From: Bacteroidota bacterium | Lineage (GTDB): Bacteria; Bacteroidota; Bacteroidia; Sphingobacteriales; Sphingobacteriaceae | Length of the DNA stretch: 64,000 nt | Assembly (NCBI GenBank): GCA_026224775.1 | Contig: JAMFRP010000003.1 | Coordinates: 62,001-126,000, forward strand | Reading direction: 5' to 3' | Part shown: positions 8,650 to 14,864 of the stretch, one piece after another | How positions within the stretch are numbered: position 1 is the first letter of the stretch | Layout: each line of letters opens with the position of its first letter | Notes under the pieces: model-generated | Seen by the model: the letters and a program-made list of their open reading frames with translations, nothing else | Databases searched by the model: none | Told to the model about the DNA's origin: nothing | Translations under genes and position numbers: made by a program

Positions 8650-8866
8650 GTACCGTCGGTCAAGCAACAATTTTTTCGCTTGATCCTGCGGTCTTTGACA
8701 TCGGGGAATGAAGCATTAACCTGTTAGCAACAGGAAATATTGCGAAGCTGAGATTATATCAAAATGGCGAAAGCGCAATGGCAGACGTGAGTCCGGTTCG
8801 TAGGAACTGAGGTGAGTAATTCCGAGCATATAATATATAAAAGGGAGCCAAATGCTCCCTTTTTTT
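8650..8866 (+). ncRNA. candidate structured non-coding RNA with terminator
   Basis: No ORF lies here, but several hairpins follow each other. The first, 8653-8691 (CCG-GG-TCAAGC / GCTTGA-CC-CGG), has small internal loops. 8720-8734 is CCTGTT-AGC-AACAGG. A long-range pair ATTGCG/CGCAAT (8739-8744 with 8774-8779) and a GGTTC-GTAG-GAACT hairpin come next. An intrinsic terminator ends the series just before the Toprim gene. This could be a small RNA of the ICE, a leader of the Toprim gene, or remains of a structured element. No known RNA family was recognised. Confidence 0.3.
8840..8866 (+). terminator. rho-independent terminator upstream of the Toprim gene
   Basis: A perfect 9-bp stem AAAGGGAGC / GCTCCCTTT with a 5-base loop is followed directly by a run of seven T. 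It lies upstream of the Toprim gene start at 8882, so it ends a transcript coming from the left, probably the structured RNA, or attenuates the Toprim gene. Confidence 0.8.
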
Positions 8867-8881
8867 ATGCCCTAATATTAT

Positions 8882-9784
8882 ATGAGTATAACCATTAAAG
8901 CAAAAGATGTAAAGGAAAATGTATCCATCGTTGACTTGCTCACCCGCCTTGGCTACTTGCATTGCAGAAAAACAGGAGCGGAACATATCTACCTGAGCAT
9001 GCTGCGCGATTCCGATACCACACCGTCCTTCTCAGTGAATGACAAAATGGGGATATGGTACGATCACGGCGAAGGAAATGGCGGAAATATTATTGATTTT
9101 GGTTTATTATACTGGCCTGGTTCTTCATTCCAGGAAGTGTTGCAAAAGATCGTTGACACTACCGCCACTACCCTACCGGCAAAAACTGAAGCCAGGCCCA
9201 AGCGGCCAATTGTAAAACAACCTAATTATCAAATTCTTGACATTAAAGATTTGGGCGTAAACAGTTCAATTACCGCATACCTGCAAAATCGGGGAATCTG
9301 GCGAGAGGCACAGGGCAGGCTCAAAGAGGTTTATTATTACGTCGAAGACGAACAAAAAAACCGAAAACACTTTTTCGCCGCCGGTTGGCAAAATGAAACT
9401 GGCTCTTGGGAAATCCGAAGTATCCATGATTATAAGGGCTGCCTGGGCCACAAGGCGACGAGTCTTATTCCCGGCCATCCAAACCTGCTCGTGGTCTTTG
9501 AAGGCTTTATGGACTACCTCAGCTGGCTCGCTGATAACCCGTTCGCAGAAGATAGCGTGCTCGTTTTGAACTCGCTTTCTTTGCTTCAGCAAGGCATTGG
9601 CAAAGCTCAGGCTTTTGAAAAAGTCATAGCTTACTTTGATCATGACAAAACAGGACGAAAAGCCACCAAAACCTTTATTGAAGCCATCCCGCAAACAATA
9701 GATGGCTCGTCGGTATATGAAGGCTATAATGATTATAACGATAAAATCATAGCCGGATTGAATACATATCATCTTTCCAGGTAA
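8882..9784 (+). CDS. Toprim-domain primase-like protein of the ICE
   Basis: The 300-residue protein resembles the small DnaG-like proteins of Bacteroidota mobile elements. The N-terminal part (about 10-90) has the CHC2-like fold pattern 'SVNDKMGIWYDHGEGNGGNIIDF' but lacks a full zinc-binding Cys set. The C-terminal Toprim domain (about 195-290) shows the catalytic Glu in 'VVFEGFMDYLSW' and the D-x-D in 'YFDHDKTGR'. Toprim domains coordinate Mg2+ for strand synthesis or cleavage. A role in priming the transferred single strand or in plasmid-like replication of the ICE is plausible. It is the first gene of the mobilisation side. Confidence 0.8.
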   Translation: MSITIKAKDVKENVSIVDLLTRLGYLHCRKTGAEHIYLSMLRDSDTTPSFSVNDKMGIWYDHGEGNGGNIIDFGLLYWPGSSFQEVLQKIVDTTATTLPAKTEARPKRPIVKQPNYQILDIKDLGVNSSITAYLQNRGIWREAQGRLKEVYYYVEDEQKNRKHFFAAGWQNETGSWEIRSIHDYKGCLGHKATSLIPGHPNLLVVFEGFMDYLSWLADNPFAEDSVLVLNSLSLLQQGIGKAQAFEKVIAYFDHDKTGRKATKTFIEAIPQTIDGSSVYEGYNDYNDKIIAGLNTYHLSR

Positions 9785-9906
9785 AGGCATATCCCTAAAA
9801 ATCACGTTTAAAATAACAGGCTACCTTTTGTCTTTTATCCTTGCAAGATGTGTTCGTGTCCGACAAAAACTCCTTCGTCGTAATTTGTCAGCCACTCACA
9901 ATCTTG

Positions 9907-9945
9907 CCCTAAACTTCCGCTACGTGCCTGCGCGGAAGATTAGGG
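9907..9945. promoter_or_regulatory. large inverted repeat upstream of mobilisation genes, oriT candidate
   Basis: The arms CCCTAAACTTCCGC (9907-9920) and GCGGAAGATTAGGG (9932-9945) are complementary over 14 bases with one A-A mismatch, around an 11-base loop. It sits 31 bases upstream of the MobC-like gene. Origins of transfer usually carry such an inverted repeat next to the nick site and beside the accessory mobilisation gene, so this is a good oriT candidate. It could instead be an operator or attenuator. No nick site was identified. Confidence 0.45.
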
Positions 9946-9976
9946 AGTATCGAAAACTCGCAACTCGTTTTCTCTT

Positions 9977-10387
9977 ATGAAAGAACATACGGCAAGGAAA
10001 GGGAGGCCTGCAAAAACAACCGATAAGCGGGTTAAAAAAATAGATGCACGTTTTACCGAAGATGAGTACAACATCGTCATTGCGCTTGAAAAGACGCTAG
10101 GTGTCCGGAAAACCGATCTGGTTCGAAACCGGCTACTAAAAGATGCACAGCTTACAATCATTAACGCGAAAGAATTAATCGGCTTGCTTGACGGCATAGG
10201 TGCGGAATTGGGCCGGTGCGGGAATAACATTAACCAACTGGCTAAATATGCCAATGTCTTAGACAAGTCGGGTAAGCTTTCTCCAGTAGTGGCAGAACGA
10301 TTCAACCTGCTTTTCGAGGATTATATCAATCACCAGAAAAATTTGGAAATAGCCCTCCGGCGGATCATTAGGGATTTAGCTAAATAA
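9977..10387 (+). CDS. MobC-family relaxosome accessory protein
   Basis: The 136-residue basic protein has a ribbon-helix-helix-like N-terminus ('KKIDARFTEDEYNIVIALEK') followed by the signature of plasmid mobilisation MobC proteins, 'GRCGNNINQLAKYAN'. MobC proteins bind the origin of transfer, open the DNA near the nick site and help the relaxase. Location just after the inverted repeat at 9907 and before the relaxase (10956) fits this role. In CTnDOT nomenclature it corresponds to the small mobilisation protein upstream of the relaxase. Confidence 0.85.
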   Translation: MKEHTARKGRPAKTTDKRVKKIDARFTEDEYNIVIALEKTLGVRKTDLVRNRLLKDAQLTIINAKELIGLLDGIGAELGRCGNNINQLAKYANVLDKSGKLSPVVAERFNLLFEDYINHQKNLEIALRRIIRDLAK

Positions 10388-10399
10388 ACCACACTAATT

Positions 10400-10690
10400 A
10401 TGATAAACATAACTATCAACCTGTCAACGGTAATCTATGCCCTGATGATCTATTACGGCTGTAGATACCTATACTTCTCCTATTTAAAATACGTTTCAGG
10501 CTGTATCCGCCCATTTGACCCGACTTATTATTACCATGAAGCGACGGGTTCGGGCTGGCACAGGGGTTATGAACAGGGACAGGCAAAGATCATTGCGAAG
10601 TTCCGGCTTGAAAAATACTGTGAAGATGCGGAAGTATTGCGATGGATCGAAGGTTACCGGAGAATCGAGAAAGATCTCAATGATTTATAA
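10400..10690 (+). CDS. small membrane protein in the mobilisation module, 96 aa
   Basis: A single N-terminal membrane segment (about residues 5-30, with many Tyr) is followed by a charged cytoplasmic tail ('EQGQAKIIAKFRLEKYCEDAEVL'). I do not recognise the family. It starts 12 bases after the MobC-like gene, so it is in the same transcript, and a terminator follows. A role in attaching the relaxosome to the membrane is only a guess from context. Confidence 0.6.
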   Translation: MINITINLSTVIYALMIYYGCRYLYFSYLKYVSGCIRPFDPTYYYHEATGSGWHRGYEQGQAKIIAKFRLEKYCEDAEVLRWIEGYRRIEKDLNDL

Positions 10691-10694
10691 GGGG

Positions 10695-10720
10695 CCCGTT
10701 ATTTACTAACGGGTTCTTTT
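10695..10720 (+). terminator. terminator after the MobC-like operon
   Basis: The arms CCCGTTA / TAACGGG with a 5-base loop are followed by TTCTTTT, five bases after the stop of the small membrane protein. Its right arm is also the first unit of the 15-bp repeat array. Confidence 0.6.
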
Positions 10721-10960
10721 GGAACCGGAGATGTCAGAACCGGTTATTTCATAACCTGCTCCGAATTACTTAAGAACTGGCTCTGTAGTAACCTGTTTAA
10801 AAGTAGCTCGTTCCGGGATAATTGGTTATCAGCTAACCCGCTCTCATTTCCTTTATAACCCGTTTTCAAATAACTGGCTCGAAAGCAACTGATTCCAAAA
10901 TCGCCGGTTCTGAAATAGCCTGCTATCCGGTAACCCGTTCTAAAATCGCTCGCTCGTGAT
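10707..10960. repeat. degenerate 15-bp tandem repeat array, about 16 units
   Basis: Consecutive units of 15 bases follow the consensus TAACCSGTTCTNAAA, for example at 10737, 10752, 10789, 10834, 10856, 10871, 10901 and 10931. Two 7-base interruptions occur, at 10767-10773 and 10849-10855. The array fills the space between the MobC operon and the relaxase and ends at the relaxase start codon. It resembles an iteron-like protein-binding array, possibly for the relaxosome or for control of the relaxase promoter. Read on the minus strand the 15-bp period gives a five-residue peptide periodicity, probably a by-product. Confidence 0.75.
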
Positions 10961-12287
10961 CGTAAAAATAATTCCACGGCCTGAAAAGTCCGCGTCCTTC
11001 CCCGCTGTAAATTATAATACCAATAAAATGGACAAGGCAAAGGGTGAGCTGATGAAAGTTTCCGGTTTCGGTCCATTACAAGGGCTCCACAAATTAAGGC
11101 CGGAGGATTATAAGAATTACCTGAAAATGATTTCGGCTACCAACAAGGCAGTTAAATTCCCGCAGTTTCATGCGGTTATTTCAGCAGAAGGCAAAAGTTA
11201 TGACAAGTTTGCCCTAACCGAAATTGCGGAACAATGGCTGGCGGCTATGGGTTATGGCGGACAGCCCTATCTCATCGTTTATCACCACGATACAAATAAC
11301 AGGCATGTCCACATGGTCACCACCAGGGTCGGCAAACAGGGTAAAAAGATCCGCGACAGCTTTGAAAACATTAGGGCTATTCAACAACTCAATCAAATAT
11401 TGGGCATTGATGAAAAGCATACCGCAAAGGTTGACACCGAAAAAGCGTTAACCTACCAGTTTGCTACCAGGGCACAGTTCATGATGATCCTGGAGAGCAA
11501 AGCATATGTGCTAAAAGAGGTGGCAGGGAAATTTCAGGTTATCAAATTCGGGAAGCAGCAGGGTGAGGTTGATCTGCATTTGGTAGAGGAAAGGCTGAAA
11601 AACAACCAACCAGATCATAACAGGAAAGTGCAGCTAAAAGCGTTATTTCATAAGTATGCCGGTTTATATGCAACGGATTTAACGAAAGGCAGAACCGGTT
11701 ATACTTCCGAATTTTCAGCCCGGCTGAAACAAAAGTTCGGGATTGATTTGATCTTTCATGCTTCCGGTGACAAGCTACCGTATGGTTATACCATCATTGA
11801 CCACGCCGAAAGATCGGTATTTAAGGGTGGTGAGATCATGCCTTTAAAAGAATTGCTGGCAGTACCGGGGTTTAAAGGATTTGTTCGTGAGGAAAACGAT
11901 CTTTCCGCTGATCAGAACGCATTCCATAATACATTAGGTAATGAATTTCACGATTACTATGCAGCTATTTTAAAAGCCACTTTATACAATTATCCTGATC
12001 TCGAGCAGGGTTTGCAGCACCAGGGGCTGGTAATTATCCGCAAGGGGGAGCATTTTACCATTCATGATCCGGGTACGGGTATGTCTATAGATACTGATGA
12101 ACTGCTGGACGAAAAAGATCACCAGGTAATGGTGGAATATTTCAGCCAATTGGGAGAGGTGAACGAAGAAGTTTACCGGCAGTATTATCATATCCCTGAA
12201 GTCTACATTGCGCCGGATGTCGATGATGAGGCTATCAATGGCCGGAATCGCAGGCGCAAAAAGAAGGCCCGCACCAATACACGTTAA
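10956..12287 (+). CDS. relaxase/mobilisation nuclease (MobA-type)
   Basis: The 443-residue protein has the relaxase domain in its N-terminal half. A conserved 'VNYNTNKMDKAKGE' start contains the likely catalytic Tyr20. The three-His metal motif 'YHHDTNNRHVHM' (His110/111, His117, His119) follows. The enzyme nicks one strand at oriT, stays bound to the 5' end through the Tyr, and is led out through the type IV channel. The C-terminus ends in a basic stretch ('RNRRRKKKART'). The GTG at 10956 is the best start because the conserved beta strand 'IVKII' begins right after it. The gene directly follows the 15-bp repeat array and lies upstream of the tra operon. Confidence 0.9.
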   Translation: MIVKIIPRPEKSASFPAVNYNTNKMDKAKGELMKVSGFGPLQGLHKLRPEDYKNYLKMISATNKAVKFPQFHAVISAEGKSYDKFALTEIAEQWLAAMGYGGQPYLIVYHHDTNNRHVHMVTTRVGKQGKKIRDSFENIRAIQQLNQILGIDEKHTAKVDTEKALTYQFATRAQFMMILESKAYVLKEVAGKFQVIKFGKQQGEVDLHLVEERLKNNQPDHNRKVQLKALFHKYAGLYATDLTKGRTGYTSEFSARLKQKFGIDLIFHASGDKLPYGYTIIDHAERSVFKGGEIMPLKELLAVPGFKGFVREENDLSADQNAFHNTLGNEFHDYYAAILKATLYNYPDLEQGLQHQGLVIIRKGEHFTIHDPGTGMSIDTDELLDEKDHQVMVEYFSQLGEVNEEVYRQYYHIPEVYIAPDVDDEAINGRNRRRKKKARTNTR

Positions 12288-12308
12288 TTACAATCAAATT
12301 TTTATTTC

Positions 12309-12938
12309 ATGGTCATTATTATCGGAAACCAGAAAGGGGGTGCAGGGAAAAGTACGCTTACCCTTTTGCTGGCTAATTACCTGACCCAAACCAAAAACTG
12401 TAAGGTCACCGTGCTGGATATGGATTATCAACAGTCTATTTCGCAGAAGTTTGAGAAGGCAAAGATACTGGAGAACGAAGAGCTTTACGAGGTATTGGCC
12501 TACAGCCTGCAGCATTTCCCGATGATGGAGGAAACTATAAAAAAGAACCCGAAGGATATCGTACTGATCGACCTGCCGGGCAAGTTGGACGACGATGGGC
12601 TGATTAGGGTATTTAAAGCTGCGGATATAGCTGTTTGCCCCTTTTCCTATGATGAGTTCAGCTTTGAATCTACCGTGCCTTTTGCCTTAGTGCTTAAAAA
12701 GATTAATCCTAAAGTACAGCTATTATTTGTGCCCAATCGGATCAAAGCGAATGTGAAATACGAAATTAAAGTAGATGTCAATGAGGCATTGGAGCAGATC
12801 GGCATCGTAACAACGGCTATTGCTGACCGCATCGATTTTCAACGGACAAATACTTTTCAAACACCATTGGCTGTACAGGCGGTGATCGTGCCGGTTTTCG
12901 AGCAAATCTTTCAAGACTATATCCAACCCAATTTATGA
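12309..12938 (+). CDS. traA: ParA/MinD-type ATPase, TraA of the conjugation operon
   Basis: The 209-residue P-loop ATPase has a deviant Walker A motif 'KGGAGKST' (residues 9-16), a Walker A' Asp in 'VTVLDMDYQQS', and a Walker B region 'DIVLIDLPG'. This is the ParA/Soj family. In CTnDOT-type elements the first tra gene (traA) encodes such a protein. It may position the transfer apparatus or help partition the excised circle. The stop overlaps the next start by 4 bases, so translation is coupled. Confidence 0.85.
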   Translation: MVIIIGNQKGGAGKSTLTLLLANYLTQTKNCKVTVLDMDYQQSISQKFEKAKILENEELYEVLAYSLQHFPMMEETIKKNPKDIVLIDLPGKLDDDGLIRVFKAADIAVCPFSYDEFSFESTVPFALVLKKINPKVQLLFVPNRIKANVKYEIKVDVNEALEQIGIVTTAIADRIDFQRTNTFQTPLAVQAVIVPVFEQIFQDYIQPNL

Positions 12939-13267
12939 ACGAAATTAAAACCCTTGCCGATCAGTTGAGAAACCGTATGGCCAAGCCAGACACACCACAG
13001 AGAACAACTGCGCCCAAGAAGAAAGCGGCAAAACCATCTGAAATCCCGCAGATCATTGAATTGCTGCGGGGATTTGACATTAACGGTAACAAAAGCCTGG
13101 TACATGCCCGCTTCGATAGACAGACGGCCCAAATGCTGCACCATTTCAAGATGGCAACAGGAATTGAAGTAACACGCCTCATGTGCTATGCAGTAAAGCA
13201 GCTTTTTGACAAACACCCGGAAATCAAAACCATCATTAAAGATCACTTAGAAAAACTAGAGCTATGA
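12935..13267 (+). CDS. conjugal transfer accessory protein, 110 aa (TraB/TraC position)
   Basis: A basic, disordered N-terminus (residues 1-35, 'TTAPKKKAAKPS') precedes a small helical domain (about 50-110) with a ribbon-helix-helix look: 'LVHARFDRQTAQMLHHFK' followed by 'GIEVTRLMCYAVKQLF'. The domain is clearly homologous to that in the next gene, so the pair arose by tandem duplication. Such small DNA-binding-like proteins follow traA in Bacteroidota ICEs (DUF3408-like position). The function is unknown; ATGA overlaps tie it to both neighbours. Confidence 0.7.
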   Translation: MNEIKTLADQLRNRMAKPDTPQRTTAPKKKAAKPSEIPQIIELLRGFDINGNKSLVHARFDRQTAQMLHHFKMATGIEVTRLMCYAVKQLFDKHPEIKTIIKDHLEKLEL

Positions 13268-13527
13268 GCTGGAAATTTTTTCGCGGAAAGCGCGACCCGG
13301 AATACAATGAGATCCTTGACCGTATCAAAAGCTATGACAACAGCGATCATGACAAGCTGGTTCATGTCCGCCTGGATGAACATACGTTACTAATCCTTAA
13401 CCAGCTCAAGCTGGCGACAGGTGTCGAAATCCAAAAAATGGTGGCCTTTTCTATTAGCGAACTTTTACGGCTGCACCCCGAACTCAAAACAATTATCAAA
13501 CAATTTCTTCAAAAACTTAACGAATGA
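13264..13527 (+). CDS. paralogue of the preceding small conjugation protein, 87 aa
   Basis: The protein repeats the C-terminal domain of its upstream neighbour: 'LVHVRLDEHTLLILNQLK' and 'GVEIQKMVAFSISELL' align with it without gaps, and both end in 'HPE(I/L)KTIIK'. The N-terminal basic tail is shorter. A ribbon-helix-helix-like DNA-binding role is an inference. The stop overlaps the next gene by 4 bases. Having two non-identical copies suggests a heterodimer or divided function. Confidence 0.7.
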   Translation: MSWKFFRGKRDPEYNEILDRIKSYDNSDHDKLVHVRLDEHTLLILNQLKLATGVEIQKMVAFSISELLRLHPELKTIIKQFLQKLNE

Positions 13528-13853
13528 ACTGGTTACACTTTTTATTATGGGTAGCGGGAATTTACCTCCTGTATTACCTGGCTGTCATCCTGATTGATGT
13601 TGCCGGAGGCGGACGCGCTCCGGCAGCGAATGCTCTTACCGATGAATTGACATTCTCGGAAGCAATTACCCCCACCCAATTATCGGCTTCACCCTTAGCT
13701 GAAACAGCAAACAACAACAAAACCAGGCTGGATGAACCGGTGAAACGGAATTATGAACCGGAAGTGATCGGCTCCGGCGGTGTAGTCATCGACAACCTGT
13801 TCAGGCTGGCCAAGCAGGAAGCTATTATTTATACCCGGTCCGTAAGCTTTTAA
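13524..13853 (+). CDS. small single-pass membrane protein of the tra operon (TraD position)
   Basis: An N-terminal transmembrane helix (about residues 4-26) is followed by a low-complexity Ala/Thr/Asn-rich linker and a short C-terminal helix ('IDNLFRLAKQEAIIY'). I recognise no domain. Position between the ParA group and the DUF4134 genes corresponds to traD in CTnDOT. It may be a minor membrane component of the transfer channel. Confidence 0.6.
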   Translation: MNWLHFLLWVAGIYLLYYLAVILIDVAGGGRAPAANALTDELTFSEAITPTQLSASPLAETANNNKTRLDEPVKRNYEPEVIGSGGVVIDNLFRLAKQEAIIYTRSVSF

Positions 13854-13856
13854 AAG

Positions 13857-14150
13857 ATGAGAAGAAATTTATTGATTTTTTGCTGCTGCATGCTGGCATT
13901 GGGGGCGCTTGCCCAACCTGGTCTTGATGAAATGCAGCAGGCGCAGCAAAGTCTTGCCTCATCCTTCTTTTCAGCGATGGATTGCTCGCTGGTGCTGGCT
14001 GCCATATTTGGCATATTCGGTGCCGTCCGCATTACCCACAACTGGCAGATGGGCAAACCCCGGATTACCGAAGAAGTCGCGGCCTGGTTCTATGCCGCGT
14101 TTTTTATGGTGCTGGCTGGCGCTTTCCTGCAAGCTGTTTTTGGTATCTGA
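13857..14150 (+). CDS. traE: DUF4134 conjugation protein (TraE-like, first copy)
   Basis: The 97-residue protein has a cleavable signal peptide (to about residue 19, 'ALAQ') and two membrane segments ('CSLVLAAIFGIFGAVRI' and 'AAFFMVLAGAFLQAVF') separated by a short loop ('WQMGKP'). This arrangement is that of VirB2-like pilin subunits, and DUF4134 is the TraE family in CTnDOT. It probably forms the pilus or the inner-membrane pilin pool. A second member follows at 14242, so the element encodes two pilin-like proteins. Confidence 0.8.
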   Translation: MRRNLLIFCCCMLALGALAQPGLDEMQQAQQSLASSFFSAMDCSLVLAAIFGIFGAVRITHNWQMGKPRITEEVAAWFYAAFFMVLAGAFLQAVFGI

Positions 14151-14156
14151 CCCAAG

Positions 14157-14238
14157 CAATTTAATACCCCTGATAACCCCTGGCGGTTCCCGCGAAAACG
14201 GGGCCGCCTTTTTTATTTCCAAACAATTTAATACCCCT
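14157..14238 (+). repeat. 15-bp direct repeat flanking a hairpin between the two traE copies
   Basis: CAATTTAATACCCCT occurs at 14157-14171 and again at 14224-14238, directly before the second DUF4134 start codon. The terminator hairpin lies between the copies. The layout suggests that the untranslated leader was duplicated with the gene, or that the repeat is a site for post-transcriptional control. Confidence 0.7.
14182..14214 (+). terminator. intra-operon terminator/attenuator between the traE copies
   Basis: A GC-rich stem (GGCGG-TCCC / GGGG-CCGCC) with a loop containing GAAAA is followed by six T. It lies inside the tra operon, so it probably lowers rather than stops transcription, setting the ratio of upstream to downstream products. 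Confidence 0.75.
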
Positions 14239-14241
14239 AAA

Positions 14242-14556
14242 ATGAATCAAAAAATTAAAAAAATGTGGGCGCTGACTGCGGTGCTCTCTTTATGCATAAC
14301 CGAGATCGCCAACGCGCAGAACGGCGTAACTGGTTTAAATACGGCAACATCGTCGCTCAAAACTTATGTTGATCCCGTAACCAATATCGCCCTGGTGATC
14401 GGCGGTATTGTTGGCATTGTCGGTGCCATACGTGTCTACTCGAAATGGAACAGCGGTGACCAAGATATCAACAAGGAATTAATGGGTTGGGGCGGCTCGT
14501 GCGTGTTCCTCGTAGTTTCTGCGGTCATTATCAAGGCATTCTTTGGCTTGACCTAA
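14242..14556 (+). CDS. traE: DUF4134 conjugation protein (TraE-like, second copy)
   Basis: The 104-residue protein has a signal peptide (to about residue 26, 'ANAQ') and two membrane segments ('IALVIGGIVGIVGAIRVY' and 'SCVFLVVSAVIIKAFFG'). It shares the pilin-like layout and the 'GA(I/V)R(V/I)' motif with the copy at 13857. The ATG at 14242 is preferred over upstream in-frame codons because the signal peptide starts there. VirB2/TraE-like pilin function is inferred from family. The stop codon overlaps the next start (TAATG). Confidence 0.85.
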   Translation: MNQKIKKMWALTAVLSLCITEIANAQNGVTGLNTATSSLKTYVDPVTNIALVIGGIVGIVGAIRVYSKWNSGDQDINKELMGWGGSCVFLVVSAVIIKAFFGLT

Positions 14557-14864
14557 TGGCTAAGAAATATCCCATATACAAGGGGCTCCAAAAGCCCCTC
14601 GTATTTCGCGGCTTCAAAGGAAAATATATCTATTGGGGCGTAGGCTCCCTGCTGGCAGGCCTTGTATTGGGTGCCTTGACTATGTCACTCGTCAATATGT
14701 GGCTGGGTGCCATTGTGCTCATCGGCAGCATCGTCGGCGGCCTTTTCTATATCGCAGGAAAACAGAAAAAGGGTCTGCACAACAAATCCCGCCCGCAGGG
14801 CATATTTATTCACCAGGTCAATTTCAGGAGGATCAATCGCAATGGCCGTAAAACAAGTTTTTAA
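14556..14864 (+). CDS. traF: DUF4133 conjugation protein TraF
   Basis: The 102-residue protein has a short cytoplasmic N-terminus ('YPIYKGLQKPLVFRGFKGKYI', DUF4133 hallmark) followed by two membrane helices (about 28-75) and a basic tail. It is the VirB3-like partner of the VirB4 ATPase in CTnDOT-type systems. It overlaps the TraG gene by 23 bases, in keeping with the close VirB3-VirB4 link seen in other type IV systems. Confidence 0.85.
   Translation: MAKKYPIYKGLQKPLVFRGFKGKYIYWGVGSLLAGLVLGALTMSLVNMWLGAIVLIGSIVGGLFYIAGKQKKGLHNKSRPQGIFIHQVNFRRINRNGRKTSF

Noticed and set aside
4096..8822. GGTGAGTAATTC at 4096 and 8811, with AGCGGTGAG shared between 4093 and the tRNA-Ser end (63217), as possible ICE attachment repeats
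   Set aside because: The shared words are 9-12 bases, which is near chance for a 64-kb window, and they do not cover the tRNA T arm that would be duplicated on integration into the tRNA 3' end.
8759..8986. Group II intron or retroelement remains in the structured region before the Toprim gene
   Set aside because: No domain V-like hairpin with the conserved catalytic triad and no reverse transcriptase fragment was seen.
13909..14241. Long upstream extension of the second DUF4134 ORF to 13909
   Set aside because: The extension reads the first DUF4134 gene and the terminator hairpin in another frame; the signal peptide begins at 14242.
14707..14841. Extension of TraG to 14707
   Set aside because: It overlaps traF in another frame with low-quality sequence; the conserved family start is at 14842.
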